In this document: positions 45,157-53,809 of the stretch, in pieces | How positions within the stretch are numbered: position 1 is the first letter of the stretch | Layout: each line of letters opens with the position of its first letter | Assembly (NCBI GenBank): GCA_017642885.1 | Contig: JAEPOM010000009.1 | Span: 1 to 64,000, forward strand | Length of the DNA: 64,000 nucleotides | Source of the DNA: Henriciella sp. | GTDB lineage: Bacteria; Pseudomonadota; Alphaproteobacteria; Caulobacterales; Hyphomonadaceae | Direction of reading: 5' to 3' | The notes under the pieces: model-generated | What the model was told of the DNA's origin: nothing | The model's input: the letters and a program-made list of their open reading frames with translations, nothing else | The model's database searches: none | Made by a program: the position numbers and the translations under genes

Positions 45157-45386
45157 TCTTCTACCGGTCCGTATGTGCGGAGTATCGAATTTGCAGGAGA
45201 AAGATTTCCTCCATCGACATATTACGTGTGTTTTTTCAGTTGTGCTTTATCACTACGTCTGGCTCAAGTACGACAAATTCACCTTCAGCTGACAATTTTC
45301 AGCGTTTTTTGTAGCTTTCCGTTGGCTTATTTACTTCCTCGTGGCAACTGAAATCTATGGTCTTCCTACACGAAGAGGGTCCGAAT

Positions 45387-46901
45387 GTGACGATAATGAT
45401 ATCGAGCGCGGTGCATGAAGATTGGTGCGCCTTCGCGGGGTCGCGGTTGACGGCGATGGGGGTCCAAAAGCCCCTCAGCGGTGAGCGCTCAGGATTGGCA
45501 CCGACTGCGCTGGCTCAAAAGATGCACCTGGCAAGCGGTGCACCAAACGATGTATTCAACAATGTCGCTCCACAAAATCTAGGACAGACTTGGTCGATTG
45601 CTGCTGCGGAAGTCGTGCTGGCCAACGCCGAGCAGGAAGTTTGGGGTTGGGCTGATCCGCTCAATCTGCCGTTCATGGAATTCTGGAAGGAATTTGACCC
45701 AAGATGCCGTTTCGTCTTGGTGTATGGGTCCCCTGCTAAGTACATATCGAGTGAGATCACGCGTTCAGCTGATGCCATTGATCGCGTCGACCATATCCTG
45801 AAGCGCTGGACGTCTTTCCATTCCTCGATGCTTTCATTCTATCAGCAAAACCAGGATCGTTGCATTCTAACAGATATTCGCGGCTTCGACGGATCGGCGG
45901 CGCCGGTCGCTGAAACGCTAACCCAGAAGTTCGATATAAACGCGTCGGCGCTGGACCACAGCGAGTATTGTGCGGAGACTCCTACCTTGGAGATTATTTC
46001 AGAGCGGATCATGGCGCCAAGGCACGAACAGACAGAGCTGTTTTCAGAACTCCAGAACTCCGCCGACATCGCTATTGGGGCGTCTTCAAACTCGAATAGA
46101 GGCCTCTCTGAGAAAGCGATCGAGGAGCAATTGGCGATGCGCGCAGAAACAGGCGCACAAATTGCCACAATCGGTTCTCAGCATGCGAAGATCGCAGAAC
46201 TCGAGCGTCAGATTGCAGAACACGAGACACGGATTCAGCAGTTGTTGGAAAATGCGGAAACTCGAACGGACGCAAACTCTACCTTATACAAAAGACAGTT
46301 GGACCAAGTGCGAGATGAGTTGCACTATTACTATAGCAAATACAGCGAACTAAGCGCGCCTGCGGCCTCAGGCCGAGTGATGAACGAACCAGCGAGTTCG
46401 AACACTCAATCGCCTTCAGCGCACGCCAGTTCAGTTTTGATTGACCTCGGTTCATTTGTCGACGGCGCGGGTTGGCACCAACCAGAGGAACGTGGGCGTT
46501 GGGCCGGTGCTGAATCTAGAAGTACTTGCAACATTCCGGCTCTGCGCCCAGGAAAGTACAGGGTCACGGCCAGAATTCTTGATTCTATGGGTTTGGAGAT
46601 TCTGCGAAGCATGAAAATTGAACTTAACGGTGTCAATCTGAATGCTCGGCTCAAAATTCTGTGCGATATGGGGGGGCGCCTAGCTCCACTGAGGCGTGCG
46701 AAAGCGGGATTTAATAATGTCGAGAATCCTTTTCCGGCGAGCTTGGTTGCGTCGATACGGGCTCACAATCTGAGTAATTCCGGGCCGAACGAACTCGCAA
46801 TCATTAGTGAATTGGTGCGAAGCCCTAGCGCAGTTTCCGGGGATGATGATAGACTCTTGTCCTGTTTCTTCGAAAACATCGAGATTGTTCGAGTAGATTA
46901 A
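45387..46901 (+). CDS. coiled-coil protein with sulfotransferase-like head and beta-sandwich tail
   Basis: Protein of 504 aa, three parts. Residues ~1-220 resemble a degenerate sulfotransferase fold: 'WGWADPLNLPFMEFWKEFDPRCRFVLVYGSPAKYI' parallels the W-G-W-K-D-P and R-x-P elements of the family, but the usual Lys and Arg positions are A and G and no phosphosulfate loop is evident. Residues ~235-325 are a coiled coil ('GSQHAKIAELERQIAEHETR'). The tail contains 'GAGWHQPEERGRWAGAESR' and 'LRPGKYRVTARIL', a beta-sandwich pattern seen in glycan-active proteins. GTG 45387 has GAGGG upstream; ATG 45357 and 45396 are alternatives. The stop overlaps the wzm start (TAATG). Confidence 0.78.
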   Translation: MTIMISSAVHEDWCAFAGSRLTAMGVQKPLSGERSGLAPTALAQKMHLASGAPNDVFNNVAPQNLGQTWSIAAAEVVLANAEQEVWGWADPLNLPFMEFWKEFDPRCRFVLVYGSPAKYISSEITRSADAIDRVDHILKRWTSFHSSMLSFYQQNQDRCILTDIRGFDGSAAPVAETLTQKFDINASALDHSEYCAETPTLEIISERIMAPRHEQTELFSELQNSADIAIGASSNSNRGLSEKAIEEQLAMRAETGAQIATIGSQHAKIAELERQIAEHETRIQQLLENAETRTDANSTLYKRQLDQVRDELHYYYSKYSELSAPAASGRVMNEPASSNTQSPSAHASSVLIDLGSFVDGAGWHQPEERGRWAGAESRSTCNIPALRPGKYRVTARILDSMGLEILRSMKIELNGVNLNARLKILCDMGGRLAPLRRAKAGFNNVENPFPASLVASIRAHNLSNSGPNELAIISELVRSPSAVSGDDDRLLSCFFENIEIVRVD

Positions 46902-47737
46902 TGCCGGGTACACGTAGTGAACGGGTCGAACCCCTCAGAGGGTTTGCGCTGCAGCCAGGCAAGGCGTTCGAAGATATCGTGAATGGCGCGAAGCTCTGGC
47001 GCATATGGTTCGCATTGGCCTGGCAAGAGTTCGCATCGATGTATCGCCGATCTCTTTTGGGCGTCTTCTGGGTGATGTTATCATTTGCAGGCTTCGTATT
47101 CATCAAAATTTTGATTTTCTCGTCTCTGCTAGCGTCGGAGGATGCGCAGTATTACGACGCATATCTGGTGCTCGGTTTCTTCATGTGGGTCTATTCTCAG
47201 CAAGTTATCATCGCGGCACCAGATACATTCGTGAGTGCAGCGGGGTGGATTCGTAGTGAACCCCTCCCATTATCGCTATATATTTATAAGTCAGTGATGC
47301 GAGAGATTTTCAACTTGTCGTTCACGGGCGCAGTAGTTGCAATCGCTTTAGTTTATTTGAAGTTCCCAATCGGGATCGAGGCGCTTTTTGCCGTGCCCGC
47401 AATCGCCTTTTTGATTTTGAACGCCTTCGTTGTGAAATTGTTGCTCGGGATCGTCGGGGCGAAGGCTCGCGATGTGGCTCATCTGGTGCGGGCTGCGATA
47501 CTGCCGATGATGTTCTTGACGCCGATATTCTGGATGCCGTCTCAAATGTCGCGAATTTTTCATATCTTATGGTGGAATCCACTGTTTCATGTTTTGGAGA
47601 TTTTTCGAGCACCGATTCTGGACCGCACCTTTCCGGCGGAGAGCTGGATTTACATGATCTGTTTCTTTCTGATTGTATCTATTTTGGGGTTTGTCCTTTT
47701 CTCTCGCTTCAGGCAGCGAATAGTTTTTTGGTTCTGA
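46901..47737 (+). CDS. ABC-2 polysaccharide export permease (Wzm/KpsM-like)
   Basis: Inner-membrane permease (278 aa) of an ABC-type glycan exporter. Six or so hydrophobic segments follow an amphipathic N-terminus ('LAWQEFASMYRRSLLGVFWVMLSFAGFVFIKILIF', 'YLVLGFFMWVYSQQVII', 'FTGAVVAIALVYL', 'LFAVPAIAFLILNAFVVKLLLGIVGAKARDVAHLV', 'AAILPMMFLTPIFWMP', 'WIYMICFFLIVSILGFVLF'). This is the ABC2/RfbD-type pattern. TAATG overlap with the coiled-coil gene upstream and a 3-bp gap to the ATPase show a three-gene operon. Confidence 0.93.
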   Translation: MPGTRSERVEPLRGFALQPGKAFEDIVNGAKLWRIWFALAWQEFASMYRRSLLGVFWVMLSFAGFVFIKILIFSSLLASEDAQYYDAYLVLGFFMWVYSQQVIIAAPDTFVSAAGWIRSEPLPLSLYIYKSVMREIFNLSFTGAVVAIALVYLKFPIGIEALFAVPAIAFLILNAFVVKLLLGIVGAKARDVAHLVRAAILPMMFLTPIFWMPSQMSRIFHILWWNPLFHVLEIFRAPILDRTFPAESWIYMICFFLIVSILGFVLFSRFRQRIVFWF

Positions 47738-47740
47738 AGA

Positions 47741-48484
47741 ATGGCTCGCATTGAAGCAAAAAACCTGTCTCTTCATTATCCTCTGACCGGAGGAGCTGAT
47801 AAGCATATCGGCATCGATCGCGAACCGGAATCGGTTGTGAGCGTTGGGAGGAAAAAGTATATTCTCGCGCTTCGAAATGTTAGCTTCGAGATTGGCAAGG
47901 GCCAGAACGTCGGACTTATCGGACGCAATGGATCTGGAAAGTCGACTCTCCTCCGGGTTTTGGGAGGGATTTTCACTCCGACAAGTGGTCAGGTATTGAC
48001 AACCGGGAAGGTTTCATCGCTCTTCGGAATGAACCTGGGTATCCAAATTGACGCAACAGGCCGAGAGAATATCGTTTTGCGCGGAACGATCAAAGGATGG
48101 TCCCGTAGTCAACTCGAAGAGAAAATCCCTGAAATTATAGAATTCAGCGAGCTCGAGGAATTCATAGACTTGCCGCTGCGCACATATTCAGATGGAATGC
48201 GCATGCGCCTGCTTTTTGCGATTGCGACCGTCTTTTCGCCTGAAATATTGCTGCTGGATGAATGGATTGGCGCTGGCGACGCCCGATTTCAATCTAAAGC
48301 AAAAGACCGTATGAATTCACTCGTTTCGCAAGCGGGTATCACCGTGATCGCCAGCCATAATCGTGGATTGATCCAGAGTGTTTGTGATCGAGGCGTCTGG
48401 TTACACAAGGGGACAATGCGTGCGTACGGTCCCATCGATAAAGTCTATAAAGAAATGGACGCCTATTTCGCGAACAACGATTGA
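47741..48484 (+). CDS. polysaccharide export ABC ATPase (Wzt/KpsT-like)
   Basis: ATPase (247 aa) that energises glycan export with the permease before it. Walker A is 'VGLIGRNGSGKSTLLRVLGG', the signature is 'RTYSDGMRMRLLFAIATVF' (D in place of the commoner S or G), Walker B is 'EILLLDEWIGAGDARF', and the switch His is in 'IASHNRGLIQ'. It ends shortly after the ATPase core, so it has no C-terminal carbohydrate-binding domain such as that of O9a-type Wzt. This favours KpsT-like capsule export or recognition by a separate protein. Confidence 0.94.
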   Translation: MARIEAKNLSLHYPLTGGADKHIGIDREPESVVSVGRKKYILALRNVSFEIGKGQNVGLIGRNGSGKSTLLRVLGGIFTPTSGQVLTTGKVSSLFGMNLGIQIDATGRENIVLRGTIKGWSRSQLEEKIPEIIEFSELEEFIDLPLRTYSDGMRMRLLFAIATVFSPEILLLDEWIGAGDARFQSKAKDRMNSLVSQAGITVIASHNRGLIQSVCDRGVWLHKGTMRAYGPIDKVYKEMDAYFANND

Positions 48485-48488
48485 TAGC

Positions 48489-50663
48489 TCACTGCTCGAA
48501 ACTCAACTGCAATGCTGTAGTCAAATGATACAGCATGCTTGAGGGAATCGCTTCCGCGATTGTTTCGCCTGAGTGGTTATACTCGTCTGACCACGCGCCC
48601 GGAACGTCAATAACTAAATACGAAGAGTAGAGCCTGACTAGAATACCTCGAGCGACAATATTACTCTCTGGTTCCGGCAGATTAATATAGGCTCGAAATC
48701 GCTCGAGTTGATGCCACAATCGGCTACTGCTATTTACGACGGTTGTGTCGGCGCGAACCATGTTCATCGCAAAACCCGTCTCCGGATTTAGGCTGGTAGA
48801 ATCTGCGCGGCGAATGAGGCGGCGACGCCAACTGAGCGTATCATGTCCAGTTCTTCTTTCATAATCTGAAAGTAGCGTCGCCCACTCATAGTGATGTCCA
48901 GGCTCGAACACGGTTTGGTCTTCTGATGTTTCCACCCGCCAATCTTGAGTAAAGTGCTCTGCCATGACATCTGTGCCGGGATTGAAAAATCGCGTCTCGA
49001 AAAGGCGTACGCATTCGGAGGCTCGTTTGAGCGCCGCTTCGCACCTGGTTGCCGCGTGATAAGCCAGCATCGCCTCCAGCAAATGCATATGCGGGTTGGC
49101 GCGGCGGGGGAGGGTGTCCGGAATGCCTTCAAACCAACCGCCATGCTCGTGGTCTTTCAACTCTGCATCAACGAAAGCGATCGCGTCGTCGGCCATCTCC
49201 AATGCTGTGTCATTGCCTGTAATTTGATAGGCTGTCGCTCCGGCCAGAATAATGAAGGCGTGGTCGTAAAGATCGCGGCGATCATCGACGGGGGATCCAT
49301 TCCGGGCGAACGTGTGCACCCAGCCGCCGTTTGGATGGCGCAGCCTTGTATTTAGGTAGTCTACACCGAGTTCGACCAGTTCGCGGGCTTTGTCCGCGCC
49401 GGGCCAACCCATCTCAATCGCTTTGGCGAAGCTGAAAATCTGTCGTGCCTGCACGCGCACGCGGCGTGTGGCCTCTAGGTCGGGTTCCCCTTCCATGCTG
49501 AGCTGCTCGACAAATCCGCCTTGCTCCGAGTCCCAGGCTTTTTCTGACCAGACATCAAACGCCGTCCATAGCCAGTTTCGAATATCATCGACCAAAGCGG
49601 AGGGCAGACCCAGCGCATGCCGCTGGCTTTGTACGCCAGCTCCGAGCGCTTTAACGGCCTGTGCGTCCTCCATAGGGGTGATGACCACCTCATCCTTGGT
49701 CGCAACGACGACAAGATTTGAAACCCCGTTCACGGCAACGGTCGGGCCTTCTGAGCGGACATACATGCCATGCGCATTTTGCAGCAAAACCGGCCCGTGC
49801 GTGTGGTTGTCGGAGGCGGAATCCGTCAGCAGGCCATGCAGTGCCGGATAACCGCCGACATCGCTCCAAGCCATGTCGACGGGAACCGTTTGAACGTTTT
49901 CGGCTCGTTCCATAACCGCGTAATCGATGGAAATGCTCGGCGTATCCGCGAATGCTTTGGGATCGAGACATTGCACATTGTCCGCACCTGCCGGCATCGC
50001 CGCACTGGTTCCCGCCAGAACTTCAGGCGCGTGCGCCTCTAGCGCCTTCAGCATCGTGTCGGCTCGAAACAGGAATATTCCTGCGTTCCAGTAGTATCCG
50101 CCCGCGTCCAGGTAAGACTGAGCCACCGCCAGGTCTGGCTTCTCGACAAATTTCTCGACCGGGACGGGCATGTGCAGCTCATCCGCTTGCGCTGCTTTGA
50201 TGTATCCATACCCGGTTGCCGGATGCGTCGGTTCGATACCGAACGTAACGATCGCGCCGTCTTCCGCTGCTTTGGCGGCAGCGGCAATTGCGAGATGAAA
50301 CGCTGGTACATCCTGAATCGAGTGATCGGCGGGCAGAATCAGAATGAGGTCATCAGGCTCGGATGCAAGACAAGCTGCCGCGACAGCCGGGGCGGAGTTT
50401 CGTCCAAATGGCTCGAGGATTTTCCGCGCGTCCGGTAGGGTTTGTTCCAACAAATGCCGGTGCTTTACCGATCCGACGACCAGCGGTGTCGTGAATGACA
50501 GGCTGGGATCAGAACTCGTCACAAACCGGTCCGCGGTTTCCTCGATCATGCTTTTTTCAGAGGTAAGCGCTTTGAACTGTTTCGGCATTTCCGGCGTCGA
50601 AAGCGGCCAAAGCCGGGTTCCGGAGCCACCGCACAAGATAACTGGATGCACAATGTGGCTCAT
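48489..50663 (-). CDS. mannose-1-phosphate guanylyltransferase fused to AGE-type isomerase
   Basis: Bifunctional candidate of 724 aa. N-terminal domain (about 1-345): guanylyltransferase with 'VILCGGSGTRLWPLSTPEMPKQF', 'DLILILPADHSIQD', 'KFVEKPDLAVA' and 'MAWSDVGGYPALH'. C-terminal domain (about 350-720): N-acylglucosamine-2-epimerase/mannose isomerase (AGE) alpha-barrel with His-bearing blocks 'YDHAFIILAGATAY', 'NPHMHLLEAMLAY' and 'EPGHHYEWATLL'. It would make GDP-mannose from mannose-1-phosphate and probably interconvert mannose-6-phosphate and fructose-6-phosphate. The usual fusion partner (ManC/AlgA) is a cupin isomerase instead. It feeds gmd-fcl. Confidence 0.9.
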   Translation of the reverse strand: MSHIVHPVILCGGSGTRLWPLSTPEMPKQFKALTSEKSMIEETADRFVTSSDPSLSFTTPLVVGSVKHRHLLEQTLPDARKILEPFGRNSAPAVAAACLASEPDDLILILPADHSIQDVPAFHLAIAAAAKAAEDGAIVTFGIEPTHPATGYGYIKAAQADELHMPVPVEKFVEKPDLAVAQSYLDAGGYYWNAGIFLFRADTMLKALEAHAPEVLAGTSAAMPAGADNVQCLDPKAFADTPSISIDYAVMERAENVQTVPVDMAWSDVGGYPALHGLLTDSASDNHTHGPVLLQNAHGMYVRSEGPTVAVNGVSNLVVVATKDEVVITPMEDAQAVKALGAGVQSQRHALGLPSALVDDIRNWLWTAFDVWSEKAWDSEQGGFVEQLSMEGEPDLEATRRVRVQARQIFSFAKAIEMGWPGADKARELVELGVDYLNTRLRHPNGGWVHTFARNGSPVDDRRDLYDHAFIILAGATAYQITGNDTALEMADDAIAFVDAELKDHEHGGWFEGIPDTLPRRANPHMHLLEAMLAYHAATRCEAALKRASECVRLFETRFFNPGTDVMAEHFTQDWRVETSEDQTVFEPGHHYEWATLLSDYERRTGHDTLSWRRRLIRRADSTSLNPETGFAMNMVRADTTVVNSSSRLWHQLERFRAYINLPEPESNIVARGILVRLYSSYLVIDVPGAWSDEYNHSGETIAEAIPSSMLYHLTTALQLSFEQ

Positions 50664-50746
50664 ACCAAACCCTACTTCATCAAGACTGCAAACGCGCCCG
50701 TTTGATCGGAAGACCCGTCGCGATTCTCGCGTGCCGATTAACTATA

Positions 50747-51718
50747 CTAAACCACACCAATCGCAAGGCAGTCATGTACATGTAAAAGGCCGACCGGAAC
50801 TTGGTCGGCATTCACGATAAACAGCGCCGTGATCTTGTGCTCGCTGAGCATGGACAGGGCTTCGGCGGCGAGGCCGTCTTCCTGGATGGTCCGAGGGTTT
50901 TTCGTCATTAGCGTCGCGGCCGTCTCCGTCGTGGTGTCGCCAGTAAGGGCGCGGCGAATGTCACCATCCGTGATGATGCCGCTGAGGCGATCTCCCTCGA
51001 GGACGCCGCAACAGCCAAAGCCGCCATCGGTGATGATCGTGACGACTTCTGAAAAGGCGGTGTTCGGCTGACAAAGCGGCATTTTCTTGTGGTGCATCAG
51101 GTCCGTGACCCGCTTCAACGCCGCGCCGAGCTTGCCGCCTGGATGGAAGGTGTGGAAATCGCGCTGGCTAAAGCCTTTTTTGCGCAGGAGCGCGACCGAC
51201 AGCGCGTCGCCGAGGGCGAGCATCTGCGTCGTCGACGTCGTTGGCGCTTTCGTGATTCCGCAAGCTTCCGGTGACTTCGGTACGATCAGGCGAATGTTTG
51301 AGGCCTCGGCGAGGGTCGACCCGGTGCCGGACGTCATGCCGACAAGCGGAATGTCGAACCGGCCGCAATAGCCGATTATGTCGCCAAGTTCTGGTGTTTC
51401 GCCAGAATTGGAGAGTGCGATGACAACATCCCCGTCTTCGATCATACCAAGGTCGCCATGGCTGGCCTCGCCGGGGTGGACGTAGAGGGCCGCTGTTCCG
51501 GTTGAGGCGAGCGTCGCTGCGATTTTGCGAGCGACATGGCCAGACTTTCCCATTCCGGTGACGATGGTGCGGCCTTTGGCGCTGAAAATCGTGTCGACGG
51601 CGTCTTTTATGGCGCGTGCGAGGGGCATGTCGTCGCTTGAGAGCGCGTCGATCAACGCGTCTAGCCCAGCCTTTTCGGTTTCCAATACTTCGACCGAAAT
51701 CAGTCTGGCGTCGGACAT
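50747..51718 (-). CDS. kdsD: D-arabinose-5-phosphate isomerase (KdsD/KpsF)
   Basis: Isomerase (323 aa) making D-arabinose-5-phosphate from ribulose-5-phosphate, the first committed step to Kdo. N-terminal SIS domain: 'GRTIVTGMGKSGHVARKIAATLASTGTAALYVHPGEASHGDLGMI' and 'VIALSNSGETPELGDII'. Two CBS domains follow ('MPLCQPNTAFSEVVTIITDGG', 'ITDGDIRRALTG', 'MTKNPRTIQEDGLAAEALSMLSEHKITALFIV'). ATG 51718 has AGGG 8 nt upstream; ATG 51727 is the alternative. Kdo is used in lipid A core and as the capsule linker; this locus may serve either. Confidence 0.95.
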   Translation of the reverse strand: MSDARLISVEVLETEKAGLDALIDALSSDDMPLARAIKDAVDTIFSAKGRTIVTGMGKSGHVARKIAATLASTGTAALYVHPGEASHGDLGMIEDGDVVIALSNSGETPELGDIIGYCGRFDIPLVGMTSGTGSTLAEASNIRLIVPKSPEACGITKAPTTSTTQMLALGDALSVALLRKKGFSQRDFHTFHPGGKLGAALKRVTDLMHHKKMPLCQPNTAFSEVVTIITDGGFGCCGVLEGDRLSGIITDGDIRRALTGDTTTETAATLMTKNPRTIQEDGLAAEALSMLSEHKITALFIVNADQVPVGLLHVHDCLAIGVV

Positions 51719-51757
51719 GTCTTGCATCCCTGGTTTAGGTGCAGACTGCGGCCCGGC

Positions 51758-52738
51758 TCAGCAATAGTGCTTCCAACGGGGCCGGAACCAGTCCGCGAAC
51801 TGTTCAAGGCCCTCCTTTAATCCGATCTTGGGGGCAAAATCCAGCTCTGCACGTGCACGATCTATATTGGCCCAAGTTTTGGCCAGATCGCCAGGTTGCA
51901 TGGGCTTGTAGATCTTTTCGGCTTCTTGCCCGATGCCGGCTTCTGTGTAGCGGATGAGATCCATCAGCTGTTCCGGACGGTCATTGCCGAGATTGTATAT
52001 CCGGTGCGGAACATCGAGCCCGAGTCCACTCGCAGGACGGTCGAGCGCGGCAATCGTTCCAGCAACGATGTCATCAATGTAGGTGAAGTCGCGGCTCATC
52101 TTGCCATGATTGAAAACCTGAATCGGCTGACCCTTGAGGATCTTCTCGGCAAAGATCCAATAGGCCATGTCCGGGCGACCCCGGGGCCCATAGACCGTGA
52201 AGAAACGCAAACCTGTGAGCGACATTCCATGCAGACGTGCATAAGACTGCGCCATGAGTTCGTCAGACTTCTTGGTCGCGCCATAGAAGGACACGGGGTC
52301 ATCCGTCTGATCAGTTTCAGTGAACGGGATCTTGGTGTTGCCGCCATAGATGGATGAGGACGAGGCGTAGACCGTGTTTTCCACCTCGAGCGTGCGCGCG
52401 AGCTCCAGCATTGCGAAATGGCCGTGGAGGTTCGCCTGGACGTAAGCGGATGGGTTCTCCAGCGAGTAACGCACCCCAGCCTGAGCCGCGAGGTGCACGA
52501 TGCGCGTTGGACGGCGATCCCCCAGGGCGGCCTGCATATCCTCGAGCGAGGACACATCGACTTCGTGAAACTCGAAAGACTTGTGCGCACCGAGCCATTC
52601 AAGCCGGTCGCGCTTCAACTTTGGGGTGTAATAGGCGTTGAGATTGTCGAACCCGATCACCTCTTCGCCGCGCGACAGAAGGGCTTGCGCGACATGCGCG
52701 CCGATAAAGCCTGCAGCACCGGTCAATAAGACGGTCAT
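51758..52738 (-). CDS. UDP-glucuronate 4-epimerase
   Basis: SDR epimerase (326 aa) interconverting UDP-glucuronate and UDP-galacturonate (LpsL/CapI type). Features: 'LLTGAAGFIGAHVAQALLSRGEEVIGFDNLNAYYTPKLKRDRL', 'HLAAQAGVRYSLENPSAYVQANLHGHFAMLE', the catalytic 'SFYGATKKSDELMAQSY' (YxxxK) and 'FFTVYGPRGRPDMAYWIFAEKIL', which are typical for this group rather than GalE. Predicts galacturonic acid in the surface glycan or lipid A. Confidence 0.93.
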   Translation of the reverse strand: MTVLLTGAAGFIGAHVAQALLSRGEEVIGFDNLNAYYTPKLKRDRLEWLGAHKSFEFHEVDVSSLEDMQAALGDRRPTRIVHLAAQAGVRYSLENPSAYVQANLHGHFAMLELARTLEVENTVYASSSSIYGGNTKIPFTETDQTDDPVSFYGATKKSDELMAQSYARLHGMSLTGLRFFTVYGPRGRPDMAYWIFAEKILKGQPIQVFNHGKMSRDFTYIDDIVAGTIAALDRPASGLGLDVPHRIYNLGNDRPEQLMDLIRYTEAGIGQEAEKIYKPMQPGDLAKTWANIDRARAELDFAPKIGLKEGLEQFADWFRPRWKHYC

Positions 52739-52990
52739 CGGTTACCTCGAAGCGAGAAATACCAAGTCTTCCCCGCCTAAATTTGATTTGCATTGATCAT
52801 CCGGAGCGCGATGCGCCTGAAAACTGATCAACAGTTCGATCCTACTTGGTGAGAACCGGTATCGGGTCAAGCAAATTTGCGGCCAGATTCGCAGCTTAGC
52901 CCTCCGACAGTGCCGCGGCCCCTTGGAATCCGGCCCGCTTTTCACTAGGAGCTGAGACAATCGCGGCCGCGATCGTGGAGGAAACTGCCC

Positions 52991-53809
52991 TTGAAGACCC
53001 TGATCGTCATCCCGTCACGATATGCATCGACGCGCTTTCCGCAGAAGCCTCTTCACCTCCTTGCGGGGCGTTCGCTGCTCAGCCGGGTCACCGCGATTGC
53101 GCGTATCTGTTCAGAACAACATGACGACGTGTCTTATGTGATCGCCACGGATCACGAAACGATCGAGGCGCATGCCAGAGAGATCGACGCACCGGTCGTG
53201 ATGACAGATCCGGACCTCCCCTCGGGCACTGATCGCGCACTCGCGGCAGCTGATGCCGTGGCGTCGGAGGCCGAATTTATCGTCAACTTGCAGGGCGATG
53301 CGCCATTCACGCCGCCAGGCTATATTTCAGCGATCATCGAAGCTGGGGCAACGACGGCGCTCGACGCTGTGACACCGATTGTTCAGATGTCCTGGAATGA
53401 TCTCGACGAGGTCCGCGAGCGCAAGAAAGAGACGCCGTTTTCGGGCACGTCTTGCATCGTAAACGCGCAGGACGAAGCGCTTTGGTTTTCCAAGAACATC
53501 CTGCCAGCCATCCGCAAGGAAGACCGGCTTAGGGAGGCGAGCGCTTTGTCGCCTGTCTGGCGGCATATTGGTCTCTACGGATATAAGCGGGCGGCTCTGG
53601 AGCGGTTCGTGAGCCTGCCAGAGGGCCATTATGAGCAATTGGAGGGCCTCGAGCAGCTGCGCTTCCTGGAAAACGGAATGCGGATCCAGGCGGTGAAAGT
53701 CCCGGCCTCATCGAGCGCCATGTGGGGAATCGATACGCCGCAGGATGCCGCGCACGCTGAGACCCTCATCGCAGAGCATGGTGAGCTGTTGGAAGACTTT
53801 TCCAGATGA
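52991..53809 (+). CDS. kdsB: 3-deoxy-manno-octulosonate cytidylyltransferase
   Basis: Activates Kdo to CMP-Kdo (272 aa). N-terminal CTP site 'LIVIPSRYASTRFPQKPLHLLAGRSLL', then 'VMTDPDLPSGTDRALAAAD' and 'FIVNLQGDAPFTPPGYISAII', and the late 'VWRHIGLYGYKRAALERFVSLP', all characteristic of KdsB/KpsU. TTG start at 52991 preceded by GGAGG; no upstream ATG is in frame nearby. The stop overlaps the phosphatase start (ATGA). The 252-bp gap before it (52739-52990), divergent from the epimerase, shows no feature I can name. Confidence 0.95.
   Translation: MKTLIVIPSRYASTRFPQKPLHLLAGRSLLSRVTAIARICSEQHDDVSYVIATDHETIEAHAREIDAPVVMTDPDLPSGTDRALAAADAVASEAEFIVNLQGDAPFTPPGYISAIIEAGATTALDAVTPIVQMSWNDLDEVRERKKETPFSGTSCIVNAQDEALWFSKNILPAIRKEDRLREASALSPVWRHIGLYGYKRAALERFVSLPEGHYEQLEGLEQLRFLENGMRIQAVKVPASSSAMWGIDTPQDAAHAETLIAEHGELLEDFSR

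Noticed and set aside
45127-45351. 74-codon plus-strand frame in the gap between the coiled-coil genes
   Set aside because: It begins inside the divergent gene and has no recognisable features, so I treat this gap as the divergent promoter region.
52742-52960. 72-codon minus-strand frame in the gap before kdsB
   Set aside because: No ribosome site, no hydrophobic or domain pattern; the gap is more likely regulatory.
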